A DNA stretch of 64,000 nucleotides from Sediminicola sp963974715 (GTDB lineage Bacteria > Bacteroidota > Bacteroidia > Flavobacteriales > Flavobacteriaceae): positions 62,001 to 126,000 of the forward strand of contig CAXBDK010000010.1 of assembly GCA_963974715.1 (NCBI GenBank), written 5' to 3'. The position numbers and the translations under genes are program-made. The notes under the pieces were generated by a model, which saw only the letters and a program-made list of their open reading frames with translations, was not told where the DNA came from and did no database searches. Within the stretch, counting starts at the first letter, position 1. Each line of letters starts with the position of its first letter. Of this stretch, positions 40,797-49,858 are shown one piece after another.

Positions 40797-42236
40797 TTAT
40801 TTTTCCACAGAGGCGACCAGTCCCATTTTTTTTCCCTTATTGAGCATATATTGGAATGCGGCGCCGTACTCATTGGGGATTTCCCCTTCCAGAATGGCCT
40901 CTTTAATGGCGTCCTTTATCATCCCTATCTCTTTTGAAGGCCTTAGGTTAAAGGTTTCCATAATCTCTTCCCCGGTAACGGGCGGTTGAAAATTACGGAC
41001 ATGGTCGCGCGCCTCTACCTCTTCTATTTTTTGGCGGACCATCTTAAAGTTGTTACGATAGCGTTTTTGTTTTTTGGTATTTTTCGTGGTAATGTCGGCC
41101 TCGCAAAGTGTCAAAAGATCGTCTACGTGCTCCCCTGCGTCAAATATCAAACGCCGTACCGCGGAATCGGTGACAAAATCCTCGGAAAGCACTATGGGCC
41201 TAGAGCTCATAAGTACCATCTTCTGTACGTATTTCATTTTTTCGTTCAGGGGCATCCTTAACCTTTTAAATAGGCGATAGGTCATTTTTGATCCCACAAA
41301 CTCATGGCTATGAAAGGTCCATCCAATTTTTCTATCGAATTTTTTGGTAGGCGCCTTCCCTATGTCGTGCAAAAGGGCCGCCCATCGCAACCAGAGGTTG
41401 TCCGTGTTCTTGCTGATGTTGTCCACTACCTCCAAGGTATGCCAAAAATTGTCCTTATGGCGTTGGCCCTCAATTTCCTCGATTCCCTCCAGGGCGGTAA
41501 GTTCCGGGAGTATATGTTCCAACAGGCCGGCTTTGTGAAGCAGGCCCAATCCAGTGGAAGGTTGTTCGCTTTCCAAAATTTTGTTGAGCTCCTCCACGAT
41601 CCTTTCATTGGAGATGATCTTGATCCGCTCTTTGTTGTTGATTATGGCCTCAAAGGATTCGGGAAAGATGGAGAAATTCAATTGGGAGGCAAATCGTGCC
41701 GCCCGCATCATTCGCAATGGATCATCGGAATAGGTGATATTGGGTTCCAAGGGGGTCCGAAGGATTTTGTCCTTTAGGTCTTGTAGGCCGTTAAAAGGAT
41801 CCGATAAGGTTCCAAAATCGGCATGGTTGAGGGAAATGGCGAGGGCATTGATGGTGAAGTCCCTCCTTTTTTGGTCATCTTCCAAAGAGCCGTCCTCCAC
41901 GATCGGTTTTCGGCTGTCCCGTACATAGCTTTCCTTTCTGGCCCCTACGAATTCCAATTCGATGTCCCGGGTCTTTACCATGGCGGTCCCAAAATTTTTA
42001 AAGACGGTCGTTTCGGGTTTTCCCGGCAACTGTTCGGCCACTTTCCTTGCCAAGGTTATGCCGCTACCGACCGCGACCACATCAATATCCTTTGGGGTCC
42101 CCCTTTTTAATAGGTAGTCCCTGACAAAACCTCCAATGACATAACAATCCATGTCCAGTTCCTTTGCGGCCGATGTTATGATGTTGAAAATAGGATCTTG
42201 TACTGCCTGTGTATGGTCTTGTTGCGTCATTATCAT
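40797..42236 (-). CDS. cca: CCA tRNA nucleotidyltransferase with HD domain
   Basis: A 479-residue class II enzyme that adds or repairs the CCA end of tRNAs. The N-terminal transferase has VIGGFVRDYLLKRGTPKDIDVVAVG with the two catalytic aspartates; RRDFTINALA and DDPLRMMRAARFASQL follow; then an HD domain with ALLHDIGKAPTKK. The frame has ATGs at 42236 and 42230. The first overlaps the tsaC stop by ATGA, so translational coupling is likely. Confidence 0.95.
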   Translation of the reverse strand: MIMTQQDHTQAVQDPIFNIITSAAKELDMDCYVIGGFVRDYLLKRGTPKDIDVVAVGSGITLARKVAEQLPGKPETTVFKNFGTAMVKTRDIELEFVGARKESYVRDSRKPIVEDGSLEDDQKRRDFTINALAISLNHADFGTLSDPFNGLQDLKDKILRTPLEPNITYSDDPLRMMRAARFASQLNFSIFPESFEAIINNKERIKIISNERIVEELNKILESEQPSTGLGLLHKAGLLEHILPELTALEGIEEIEGQRHKDNFWHTLEVVDNISKNTDNLWLRWAALLHDIGKAPTKKFDRKIGWTFHSHEFVGSKMTYRLFKRLRMPLNEKMKYVQKMVLMSSRPIVLSEDFVTDSAVRRLIFDAGEHVDDLLTLCEADITTKNTKKQKRYRNNFKMVRQKIEEVEARDHVRNFQPPVTGEEIMETFNLRPSKEIGMIKDAIKEAILEGEIPNEYGAAFQYMLNKGKKMGLVASVEK

Positions 42237-42793
42237 TCCCGAATCACTTTAACCGTCCCATCATTTCCCAGTTTTATGATGGAAGAAGGGGTGCTTTTTT
42301 CTGAATCGCGGTCCAAATTTACTACATAGTCAACACCTTTTAAAATCTCCCGGCTTATTTCTTTGAAATGGGTGGGGGTAGGTTCCCCTGCAAGATTGGC
42401 CGAGGTGGATACCAACGGTTTTTTTAACCGTGCGATAAGGTATTGGCAAAATTGGTCGCTTGCCACCCTGATGGCAAGGGTATTGTCGGCGGCGATCAGG
42501 TTTTTGGCCACTCCCTTGGGCCTGTCGTACACAATGGTGATCGGTCTGGTGGCAAGGTCTATAAGGTCATAGGCAATTTCGGGGACTTTTTCCACATGTC
42601 TTTCCAGCATGACATCATTGGATACCAGACAGATCATGGTTTTGGTATTGATCCTTTTTTTGAGGGCGTACACCTTGTCCACGGCCGCCTCATTGCTGGC
42701 GTCGCACCCAATTCCCCAAACGGTATCGGTGGGGTAGAGGATAAGGCCGCCCGAATTTAGGACTTCCAGGCAATTATTGAGTTCTTTGGTCAT
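42233..42793 (-). CDS. tsaC: L-threonylcarbamoyladenylate synthase (TsaC/Sua5 short form)
   Basis: A 186-residue YrdC-domain enzyme that makes threonylcarbamoyl-AMP for the t6A modification of tRNA. The start has NSGGLILYPTDTVWGIGCDASN and KKRINTKTMICLVSN, and SANLAGEPTPTHFKEI lies near residue 130, matching the family. It lacks the Sua5 C-terminal domain. ATGA overlaps join it to the glycosyltransferase upstream and to cca downstream, an apparent operon mixing envelope and tRNA genes. Confidence 0.95.
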   Translation of the reverse strand: MTKELNNCLEVLNSGGLILYPTDTVWGIGCDASNEAAVDKVYALKKRINTKTMICLVSNDVMLERHVEKVPEIAYDLIDLATRPITIVYDRPKGVAKNLIAADNTLAIRVASDQFCQYLIARLKKPLVSTSANLAGEPTPTHFKEISREILKGVDYVVNLDRDSEKSTPSSIIKLGNDGTVKVIRE

Positions 42794-43611
42794 TGATCCA
42801 AATTTAAATTAAAATACTCGGAAAGCGCCAACCATTGTTGCCTATTGAGGTCCTGGCCGATATTTTGCTTTTTGAGCGATACCTTCTGGCTCCCCATTAT
42901 GGGAAGGGGCTGTTTTGGCACTATGTCCGCTTGTACGGATGTCGTGCCCTTTAAAAGGGACATTGCCTTGAACCAAAGGTCGTCCGCTTTGGGCGCTAAT
43001 TGCATAAAAAGGGCTACATCAAAAACGGTAGGGGAGAGGGAATCCTGGGGGTAGAATACGCCGGCGGCACCTACGGGCAAAATTCGTGCGGATGTAAGCC
43101 CAGCGCTATTGTGGGAAGGCCATTGGTGATAGGGCAAGAGCACGTTATCGGCATCGTGACTAATAAATCGGCTCTGATTGGCTATGATGCTCTTTGGGTA
43201 CTTAAGATGCTGGGCATATAAGGTTTCCAGCCAAAGGGGTTCGTACATGAGATCGTCATCCACTGTTACGATATTTGCTTCCGGGTATGCCTGCAATGTG
43301 TGCAACAGCTTCTTGTGCGGGCAGTGCAAGGGGGATGTGCAAATTTCAAAAAGGTCACATTCCAAGGTTGTAAGGCTTTTGGGCAGTTGGGATTTCAAGG
43401 GCTCGGGAATCCAGAGTACCGTTTTTTTAGGCTTTTTTTTCTGTGACAGTATGCTTCTAATGGTAAGGTGCACCAAGTGCAATCTTGAGGGAATGGTGGT
43501 AAGCGATACAATGACCGGAAGGGGCCCATGGCCCTCCTGGAGGTCTTTAAGATTCCTTTTTTCCAGCCATTTGGCCCGGTAAAGGGACTTGGGAATCTCT
43601 TTTAGTTTCAT
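42790..43611 (-). CDS. GT-A-fold glycosyltransferase
   Basis: A 273-residue protein without signal peptide. It has VIVSLTTIPSRLHLVHLTIRSIL, a typical nucleotide-sugar-binding opening, and a DDD triplet in VTVDDDLMYEPLWLE (the DxD metal motif). The last 60 residues contain several basic residues. Sugar and acceptor are unknown; it could act on lipopolysaccharide or surface polysaccharide. It is coupled to tsaC by a 4-base overlap and sits next to two family-2 glycosyltransferases on either strand. Confidence 0.8.
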   Translation of the reverse strand: MKLKEIPKSLYRAKWLEKRNLKDLQEGHGPLPVIVSLTTIPSRLHLVHLTIRSILSQKKKPKKTVLWIPEPLKSQLPKSLTTLECDLFEICTSPLHCPHKKLLHTLQAYPEANIVTVDDDLMYEPLWLETLYAQHLKYPKSIIANQSRFISHDADNVLLPYHQWPSHNSAGLTSARILPVGAAGVFYPQDSLSPTVFDVALFMQLAPKADDLWFKAMSLLKGTTSVQADIVPKQPLPIMGSQKVSLKKQNIGQDLNRQQWLALSEYFNLNLDQ

Positions 43612-43921
43612 GATTTAATATTATAATTTTTATATAATGGGCACTGTGTAAGGCCGTATTTGGGCGGCAGCCCAAAGATACGCTTTCCCGTGCATTTCCA
43701 TAATGCGGACCCACGGCATTTATATAGATCGGATTTTTTTTGTTGTGCCCATTTGGGGTCTTTTTTGGATGGAAGGAGGGTCGGGAAACGATTAAAACGG
43801 GTTTTCCATCCTATTTACTTTAATGCTAACAAAGGAAACTTTAACTTTGGGAACCGTCCTAAAAAAAGATTTTGTACATCTTTGCTTTCGGAAGGGGCCA
43901 ACTGAATTATATGAAAAGTAT

Positions 43922-44743
43922 ATGGATCAAACAGAGGTATCGGTCATCGTGAGCACCTACAATTCCGAAGAATGGTTAAGAAAGGTATTATGGGGCTTTA
44001 ATTGCCAGAGCTATCGTAATTTTGAGGTGGTCATTGCAGATGATGGTTCAGGACCGGCGACCAAGGCCCTTTTGGAAGATATGCAACGGCAGGTTTTCTA
44101 TTCGATTGTGCACGTTTGGCAGGAAGATGAGGGCTTTCAGAAATCGAGGATATTGAACAAGGCCATTCTGGCCTGCAGTACGGAATACATCATAATGACC
44201 GATGGCGACTGCATCCCTAGGGAGGACTTTGTAGAGGTGCATTATATCAACAAGGAACCCCGCTATTTTATTTCCGGGGGCTACTATATGTTGCCAATGA
44301 ACATTTCCAAGGCAATAACCAAGGAAGATGTTGCCCAACAGAATTGTTTTGATATCAACTGGCTCAAATCCCAGGGCATTGCGAAAACTTTCAAGAACAA
44401 TAAGCTTACCGCCAAGGGATACCTTTCAAAGATGTTCAATAGGCTTACCACCACCAACGCAAGTTGGAACGGTCATAATTCCTCCGGGTGGAAAAATGAT
44501 ATCTTGGCGGTGAACGGATTTGACGAACGGATGCAGTACGGGGGACAGGACAGGGAATTGGGCGAACGGCTCTTTAACCTTGGGATCAGGTCCAAACAGT
44601 TAAGGTACAGTGCGGTATGCATTCACTTGGACCACAGTAGGGGCTATAGAACTCCCGAGTCCATCGCCAAAAACATGGCCATTAGAAAAGAGGTGAAGAA
44701 AACGGGAAGTAAGTGGACCCCTTACGGCATCATCAAGAAGTAG
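43922..44743 (+). CDS. Family-2 glycosyltransferase with GT27-like C-terminus
   Basis: A 273-residue GT-A protein. It has VSVIVSTYNSEEWLRKVLWG, IADDGSGPATK, TDGDCIPREDFVE (DxD motif) and a C-terminal YGGQDRELGERLFNLG that recalls the galactosyltransferase C-terminal domain (Glyco_transf_7C). The frame extends to 43823, but TACATCTTTGC near 43875 looks like a weak promoter, so the ATG at 43922 is preferred. Its last 22 bases overlap the convergent gene. Probably in surface-polysaccharide assembly. Confidence 0.85.
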   Translation: MDQTEVSVIVSTYNSEEWLRKVLWGFNCQSYRNFEVVIADDGSGPATKALLEDMQRQVFYSIVHVWQEDEGFQKSRILNKAILACSTEYIIMTDGDCIPREDFVEVHYINKEPRYFISGGYYMLPMNISKAITKEDVAQQNCFDINWLKSQGIAKTFKNNKLTAKGYLSKMFNRLTTTNASWNGHNSSGWKNDILAVNGFDERMQYGGQDRELGERLFNLGIRSKQLRYSAVCIHLDHSRGYRTPESIAKNMAIRKEVKKTGSKWTPYGIIKK

Positions 44744-45516
44744 GCGAGTTCATTTTTTTTTTCCAGTTCCTTCAATTCCCTATAGCGTTCATAATCACCT
44801 AAGGCGTTCAGATAGCAGATAATGACCCCTTTTTTTCCATCGAGGATCCCTCCCCTTATGATATAATGGTTAAAGAACTTCCATGCGGGTTTCAGAAAAA
44901 GCAATATATAATTGAACTTTTTCTCTTTATAAAATGCTTCTTTTGCCTTCAGTCGGCCATATTTCAACATTTTACCCTTATAATCCTCATAATTTTTATA
45001 ACAGAAATGGATCAACCGCTCCTTTAAAATACCCGAAGTACCGTTCACATCCAAGGTTTCGTGCACGATTTTTTTATCGGAGAACTGGGCCTTGCTCTTG
45101 CGGAAAAGCCTGTAATTCTTATCGGTCTGCCACCCGCTGAAATGCAGCGGACGGTCCTTGAACATGAACTTTCTATAGAACCAATAGGCTACATGGTCCG
45201 TATTTCCATTAACGGTGGACAGGATCTCGTCCCGTAAGGTATCCGGTACCACCTCATCCGCATCCAGAAACAATACCCAATCATTGGAAGCTTGTTTAAG
45301 GGCGAACGTTTTTTGGGAAGTGAAATTATCAAAAGGATTCTGTAGCACCCTGACCTTGGGATGGTCCAATAGATATTCATATGTTCCATCGGTACTGAAG
45401 GAATCGACTACAATAATTTCATCGGCAAAAGCAACGGACCGGATACATTTCTCAATGTACCCGATCTCGTTGTAGGTTATTACGAGCGCAGTGATTTTTT
45501 CCTTGTTGTTGTCCAT
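44722..45516 (-). CDS. Family-2 glycosyltransferase, WaaE/KdtX-like
   Basis: A 264-residue protein with ITALVITYNEIGYIEKCIRSV, DEIIVVDSFSTDGT and WVLFLDADEVVPDTLRDEI, the features of the WaaE/KdtX-type lipopolysaccharide-core glucosyltransferases. WKFFNHYIIRGGILDGKKG near residue 210 is another conserved patch. It overlaps the convergent glycosyltransferase by 22 bases at its 3' end. A TActTTTG box is upstream. Confidence 0.88.
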   Translation of the reverse strand: MDNNKEKITALVITYNEIGYIEKCIRSVAFADEIIVVDSFSTDGTYEYLLDHPKVRVLQNPFDNFTSQKTFALKQASNDWVLFLDADEVVPDTLRDEILSTVNGNTDHVAYWFYRKFMFKDRPLHFSGWQTDKNYRLFRKSKAQFSDKKIVHETLDVNGTSGILKERLIHFCYKNYEDYKGKMLKYGRLKAKEAFYKEKKFNYILLFLKPAWKFFNHYIIRGGILDGKKGVIICYLNALGDYERYRELKELEKKNELAYFLMMP

Positions 45517-45551
45517 AGAACAAGATTGCGGCTTTACATATAGGTTACTGA

Positions 45552-45559
45552 CAAAAGTA
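45552..45559 (-). promoter_or_regulatory. Promoter -7 box (TActTTTG) for the WaaE-like gene
   Basis: Minus-strand TACTTTTG lies 36 bases before the ATG at 45516, in very AT-rich DNA. Confidence 0.5.
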
Positions 45560-45612
45560 TAACAAAAAAAAAGAGGAAAAATTATATAGTCCTATAAAAT
45601 TCCTACATTTTT

Positions 45613-46428
45613 CTATACAGCTACATCATATTCCCGTAAAGCATCGTTCAGGGAGGTCTTTTTATTGGTGCTCTCCTTTCGTGTTCCGATGATCAGGGCG
45701 CAGGGCACTTGGAACTCCCCAGCGGGAAACTGTTTGGTATAACTACCTGGGATCACCACGGAACGTGCAGGTACGAATCCCTTGCGCTCTACAGGGGAAT
45801 CGCCCGTTACATCGATGATCTTGGTTGAGGCGGTAAGCACCACATTGGCCCCCAATACCGCTTCCGTCCCTACACGGACCCCTTCCACTACAATGCATCG
45901 GGATCCAACAAAAGCGTTGTCCTCTATGATCACGGGAGCCGCTTGAAGGGGTTCTAGGACGCCCCCTATGCCCACTCCGCCACTAAGGTGGACATTCTTG
46001 CCTATTTGGGCGCAACTTCCCACTGTGGCCCAGGTATCCACCATGGTACCTTCATCTATATAGGCGCCTATGTTCACATAACTTGGCATTAGGATGGTAC
46101 CAGGGGAAATATAGGCGCCATGTCTGGCCACCGCATTGGGGACCACCCGGATACCCTTCTCCTTATATCCCCGTTTTAAGGGCATTTTATCATGGTATTC
46201 AAAGATCCCTGCTTCCAAGGTCTCCATTTTTTGGATCGGAAAATACATCACTACCGCCTTTTTTACCCACTCGTTGATCTGCCATCCATCCTTTGTCGGT
46301 TCTGCGCAGCGGAGTTGTCCGTTGTCCAAAAGGTCTATGATCTTCCTAATGGTGTTCTGGGTGGCATCTTCCTTTAAAAGTTCCCTGTTGTCCCATGCAT
46401 TTTCAATGATATTTCTTAATTCGGTCAT
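45613..46428 (-). CDS. dapD: Tetrahydrodipicolinate N-succinyltransferase
   Basis: A 271-residue left-handed beta-helix acyltransferase of the succinylase branch of diaminopimelate synthesis. The N-terminal helical part (ELRNIIENAWDNRELL) is followed by hexapeptide repeats such as RHGAYISPGTILMPSYVNIGAYIDEGTMVDTWATVGS (key words AYISPG and VDTWATVGSCAQIG), and VGSRCIVVEGVRVG near 190. The long frame upstream is closed off by the ruvX promoter region, and the ATG at 46428 has its own TAtaTTTG box. It is divergent from ruvX. Confidence 0.96.
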   Translation of the reverse strand: MTELRNIIENAWDNRELLKEDATQNTIRKIIDLLDNGQLRCAEPTKDGWQINEWVKKAVVMYFPIQKMETLEAGIFEYHDKMPLKRGYKEKGIRVVPNAVARHGAYISPGTILMPSYVNIGAYIDEGTMVDTWATVGSCAQIGKNVHLSGGVGIGGVLEPLQAAPVIIEDNAFVGSRCIVVEGVRVGTEAVLGANVVLTASTKIIDVTGDSPVERKGFVPARSVVIPGSYTKQFPAGEFQVPCALIIGTRKESTNKKTSLNDALREYDVAV

Positions 46429-46446
46429 CTTTTGTTCAATTTTGCA

Positions 46447-46454
46447 CAAATATA
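46447..46454 (-). promoter_or_regulatory. Promoter -7 box (TAtaTTTG) for dapD
   Basis: Minus-strand TATATTTG lies 19 bases before the dapD ATG. Confidence 0.6.
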
Positions 46455-46506
46455 CGGGCTGCCCCTTAATTAACCTTTCAATTTTATACTTATCACAATT
46501 TATGTT

Positions 46507-46514
46507 TATTTTTG
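46507..46514 (+). promoter_or_regulatory. Promoter -7 box (TAttTTTG) for ruvX
   Basis: TATTTTTG overlaps the codons just after the in-frame ATG at 46502, so translation should start later, at the GTG at 46529. Confidence 0.6.
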
Positions 46515-46528
46515 CCAAAAATAATGGG

Positions 46529-46945
46529 GTGGCCAGGATTGTCGCATTGGATTTCGGGAAGAAAAGAACGGGAATAGCGGTCACGGACGAGCTGCAGATC
46601 ATCGCTTCCGGTCTACGGACCGTGGAGACCAAGGAGCTACTTACCTTTTTAAAAGGCTATGTGGCATCGGAAAAAGTGGAGAAATTTGTAGTGGGCGAGC
46701 CCAAACAAATGAACAATGCACCTTCCGAATCGGAAGCGCTCATCAAACCATTTTTGATCAGATTGTCGGAAATGTTCCCGAACATTCCCATTGTAAGACA
46801 GGATGAACGCTTTACTTCCAAAATGGCCTTTCAGTCCATGATCGACGGCGGCCTTAAAAAAAGTAAGCGACGTGACAGGGCATTGGTCGATGAAATAAGT
46901 GCCACCATTATTTTACAGGCATTTTTGAACAGAGAAATATATTGA
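46529..46945 (+). CDS. ruvX: Putative pre-16S rRNA nuclease / Holliday-junction resolvase YqgF
   Basis: A 138-residue RNase H-like protein. It starts ARIVALDFGKKRTGIAVTD (catalytic Asp7) and has VVGEPKQMN, VRQDERFTSKMA and RALVDEISATIIL with the remaining acidic residues. In E. coli it finishes 16S rRNA 5' ends. The GTG start at 46529 gives the family's usual length; an ATG at 46502 would sit in the promoter box. def follows after one base, so they form an operon. Confidence 0.92.
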   Translation: MARIVALDFGKKRTGIAVTDELQIIASGLRTVETKELLTFLKGYVASEKVEKFVVGEPKQMNNAPSESEALIKPFLIRLSEMFPNIPIVRQDERFTSKMAFQSMIDGGLKKSKRRDRALVDEISATIILQAFLNREIY

Positions 46946-46946
46946 G

Positions 46947-47537
46947 ATGATATTACCGATTGTAGCATATGGCGATCCGGTCCTTCGAAAAATGGGGTCG
47001 GATATCAGCAGGGATTACCCCAACCTTCCCGAATTGATCCAAAATATGTGGGACACCATGTACAACGCCTGTGGGGTGGGATTGGCGGCACCACAGATCG
47101 GTCTGCCCATACGGCTGTTCACGGTGGACACTACGCCCTTTGCCGATGACGAAGACCTTTCCGAAGCAGAGCAACTACAGTTAAAAGGATTTAAAAAGGT
47201 CTTTATAAATGCCAGAATATTGGAAGAATCCGGAGAGGAGTGGCCTTTCAATGAAGGCTGTCTAAGTATTCCCGACGTTCGCGAGGACGTTCTTAGAAAG
47301 GATACCTTGGTCATAAGTTATATGGACGAAAATTTTGAACCGCACACGGAAACATACGACGGACTTTTGGCCCGTGTGATCCAACACGAGTACGATCATA
47401 TAGAGGGAATCCTGTTTACCGATAAACTTTCCACCCTCAAAAAACGGCTGATAAAGAATAGACTGGGCAACATATCCAAGGGAAAGATAAAGGTAGATTA
47501 CAGGATGCGGTTTCCCGAAATGAAAAAAGCACGTTAA
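46947..47537 (+). CDS. def: Peptide deformylase
   Basis: A 196-residue metalloenzyme that removes the formyl group from nascent proteins. The three motifs are intact: GVGLAAPQIG, EGCLSIP (metal Cys) and QHEYDHIEGILF (HExxH-type, written HEYDH). The C-terminal extension with KKRLIKNRLGNISKGKI is normal for Bacteroidota. It lies one base after ruvX. Confidence 0.97.
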   Translation: MILPIVAYGDPVLRKMGSDISRDYPNLPELIQNMWDTMYNACGVGLAAPQIGLPIRLFTVDTTPFADDEDLSEAEQLQLKGFKKVFINARILEESGEEWPFNEGCLSIPDVREDVLRKDTLVISYMDENFEPHTETYDGLLARVIQHEYDHIEGILFTDKLSTLKKRLIKNRLGNISKGKIKVDYRMRFPEMKKAR

Positions 47538-47591
47538 AGTAATTTCTATATTGGGCTAAAAGTTTAATATTTGCGGCTGTAAAATCAAAAT

Positions 47592-48017
47592 ATGAGTTTA
47601 GACAAAATTTTATCCATTGGGGGAAAACCCGGACTTTATAAATTGTTGACACAGACCCGTACAGGTTTTGTTGCCGAATCCCTCTTGGATGGTAAAAAGG
47701 TTACGGTAGGTTTTAAGAACAATGTCAGTGTACTTTCTGAAATAGCCATTTATACATTGGAGGAGGAAGTGCCGCTCAGACAGGTGTTCCAGAACATCCA
47801 GGAAAAGGAGAACGGGGAAAAGACCTCTGTGGGGCATAAGGAGGACAAATTGAAATTGGAGGAATATTTCTTCGATATTTTGCCCAATTACGATGAAGAC
47901 AGGGTATACCTTAGCGATATCAAGAAAGTGCTGCAATGGTACAATATATTGCACGAACAGGGAATCACCGATTTTACCAAAAAAGAGGACGAAACCGAAA
48001 AGGAACCCAAGGAATAG
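47592..48017 (+). CDS. DUF5606 protein
   Basis: A 141-residue cytosolic protein with the start LDKILSIGGKPGLYKLLTQTRTGFVAESL, VTVGFKNNVSVLSEIAIYT and a helical region YFFDILPNYDEDRVYLSDIKKVLQWYN (key words given only). The family is nearly confined to Bacteroidota and often lies with def or mazG; here mazG is 7 kb away. Function unknown. A terminator follows. Confidence 0.9.
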   Translation: MSLDKILSIGGKPGLYKLLTQTRTGFVAESLLDGKKVTVGFKNNVSVLSEIAIYTLEEEVPLRQVFQNIQEKENGEKTSVGHKEDKLKLEEYFFDILPNYDEDRVYLSDIKKVLQWYNILHEQGITDFTKKEDETEKEPKE

Positions 48018-48035
48018 CAGAATTGATGATAAATA

Positions 48036-48070
48036 TAAAAAAAGCCTTCCGTAAAAGAAGGCTTTTTTTT
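48036..48070 (+). terminator. Rho-independent terminator after the DUF5606 gene
   Basis: AAAGCCTTC (48041-48049) pairs with GAAGGCTTT (48057-48065), followed by further Ts. Confidence 0.9.
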
Positions 48071-48200
48071 ATGGACCGGCCATGTTGTTGAGATCAATGG
48101 GACCGCATACCTTTTATGTATTGTACAACGCAGCATCGGAGGTCTTTGGATGGTCCGCTTTGATGGCCCCCTAACGCTCAATGGCCCGTTCGGGTTTCCA

Positions 48201-49832
48201 TCAATCCTTTATAATGGTCTTATAGGTATATTTGCTTTTTTTCCAATCTATAAGAGTGGAGGGATAGTACTTTACGTCCATTCGATCCAGATAAGGAGCC
48301 TGATTTCCCAAACGCACCCTATAGTTTTCCCAGTCCCTGTTCCCATCAGTGGTCCATCCCAGTTCCGCATAGCCAATGATCCGCGGAAAGGCCAAATATT
48401 CCAGTTCACCGATCTCGCTGATGGTCTCTGACCATAAGGGGGCTTCCACCCCCAAAATATCATCCATTGAAATGCCTTCCAAATATTTTTCGGGAGACCA
48501 GACATAGGCCGTATCCACTGGGATATAGGCGGCCCAATGGAGTCCGTACTTTGAAACGGAATCGTACTGCATGTCCAAATAGGCCTTTTTGGCAGGGGAG
48601 ATGATCAATTTTGCCCCTTTTTTCTTGGCCGTAAGGCCATTTTCATCACTGCCCCAAAGTTGTACCACCGAGGATGAATCTATATCGGCCTGTGCAATTT
48701 CATCCCATCCGATCATTCTTTTCCCATGTTTCCGTACAATTTTCTCCACTTTTTCAACAAAATGGATATAATCCGGTTTTTTGGTCACATGGCTTTCATC
48801 GCCGCCAATATGGAAATAGGGCCCCGGCGTCAATCCGGAAATTTCCCGGACCACATCGTCGATAAAAGCGTAGACGGTGTCCTTCCGAGTATCAAAGGTA
48901 CTGAAGCCCACCTTGGTTCCCGTGTAAAGGCTGAGGGGTTTGCCGTTGCCGTTCAGAAAAGGGTAGGAGACCGAGGCCGCATTGGTATGCCCTGGCATAT
49001 CTATCTCTGGGATAATAGTAATATACCTTTCGGCGGCATAGGCCACCAGATCCTTGTACTGTTCCTGGGTATAAAACCCACCTTGGCCCCCGCCCACTTC
49101 GGTGCTGCCGCCCACTTCGGTGAGTTTGGGCCATGACTTGATCTCGATCCGCCACCCTTGGTCGTCGGAAAGGTGCAGGTGCAGTGCGTTCATCTTGTAA
49201 TAGGCCAATATATCCAAGTATTTTTTTACATCCTTCACATCAAAAAAATGACGTGCAACATCCAACATGGCGCCCCTGTAGGCAAAGTTGGGATTGTCCG
49301 TTATTTTGCCCGTCGGAACGAGCCACATGGAATGGTCCGTGAGCGTGTCGTTGCTTTCCTCGGGAATGATCTGCCGTAAGGTCTGTATGCCCCTAAAGGC
49401 CCCTTCGGCCGATTTTGCGTTCAGGATCACCGAATCATTGGTAATAAAGAGCTGATAGGATTCCTGAGTGGTAAGGGAGGTACTGTCCGATTGGTTAATA
49501 TAAATAATGCGCTCCACGGAACCGGAAGCACTTTCGTTCACGGGAAGGTCCAAAGAAATCTTTTCCTTGATCCTTTCCGCCAAAAATTTTCCTACCTCAT
49601 GAAAACCTTCCGCATTTTGGGAGGTATGGATGGCCGTGTTTTTGTCCAGTCCGAACGCACTGTTGGTAGCGATCGTCTTCAGCGGTTTGGGAATGATATT
49701 TTCCGTGGAAAGATCCGTGCTAGGGTAGTTGATGATTTTTTTTGATTTCTTTTCCTGACAGGCAATTAGGCCCAGAAGTAAAAGGAATACGAAAAGGGTC
49801 TTTAATAAATGGGAAGATTTTAAGGTTCGCAT
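48201..49832 (-). CDS. Beta-N-acetylhexosaminidase, GH20 lipoprotein
   Basis: A 543-residue lipoprotein with signal peptide and lipobox (LGLIAC). The GH20b domain precedes a GH20 barrel with GAMLDVARHFFDVKDVKKYLD, MNALHLHLSDDQGWRIEIKSWP, IPEIDMPGHTNAA and the catalytic Asp-Glu pair in FHIGGDESHVTK. Substrates of this group are terminal GlcNAc or GalNAc in chitin or glycoproteins. It lies downstream of the SGNH hydrolase on the same strand, 26 bases apart. Confidence 0.95.
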   Translation of the reverse strand: MRTLKSSHLLKTLFVFLLLLGLIACQEKKSKKIINYPSTDLSTENIIPKPLKTIATNSAFGLDKNTAIHTSQNAEGFHEVGKFLAERIKEKISLDLPVNESASGSVERIIYINQSDSTSLTTQESYQLFITNDSVILNAKSAEGAFRGIQTLRQIIPEESNDTLTDHSMWLVPTGKITDNPNFAYRGAMLDVARHFFDVKDVKKYLDILAYYKMNALHLHLSDDQGWRIEIKSWPKLTEVGGSTEVGGGQGGFYTQEQYKDLVAYAAERYITIIPEIDMPGHTNAASVSYPFLNGNGKPLSLYTGTKVGFSTFDTRKDTVYAFIDDVVREISGLTPGPYFHIGGDESHVTKKPDYIHFVEKVEKIVRKHGKRMIGWDEIAQADIDSSSVVQLWGSDENGLTAKKKGAKLIISPAKKAYLDMQYDSVSKYGLHWAAYIPVDTAYVWSPEKYLEGISMDDILGVEAPLWSETISEIGELEYLAFPRIIGYAELGWTTDGNRDWENYRVRLGNQAPYLDRMDVKYYPSTLIDWKKSKYTYKTIIKD

Positions 49833-49858
49833 AATCTATTTATAAGGTTGTTTTAAGT

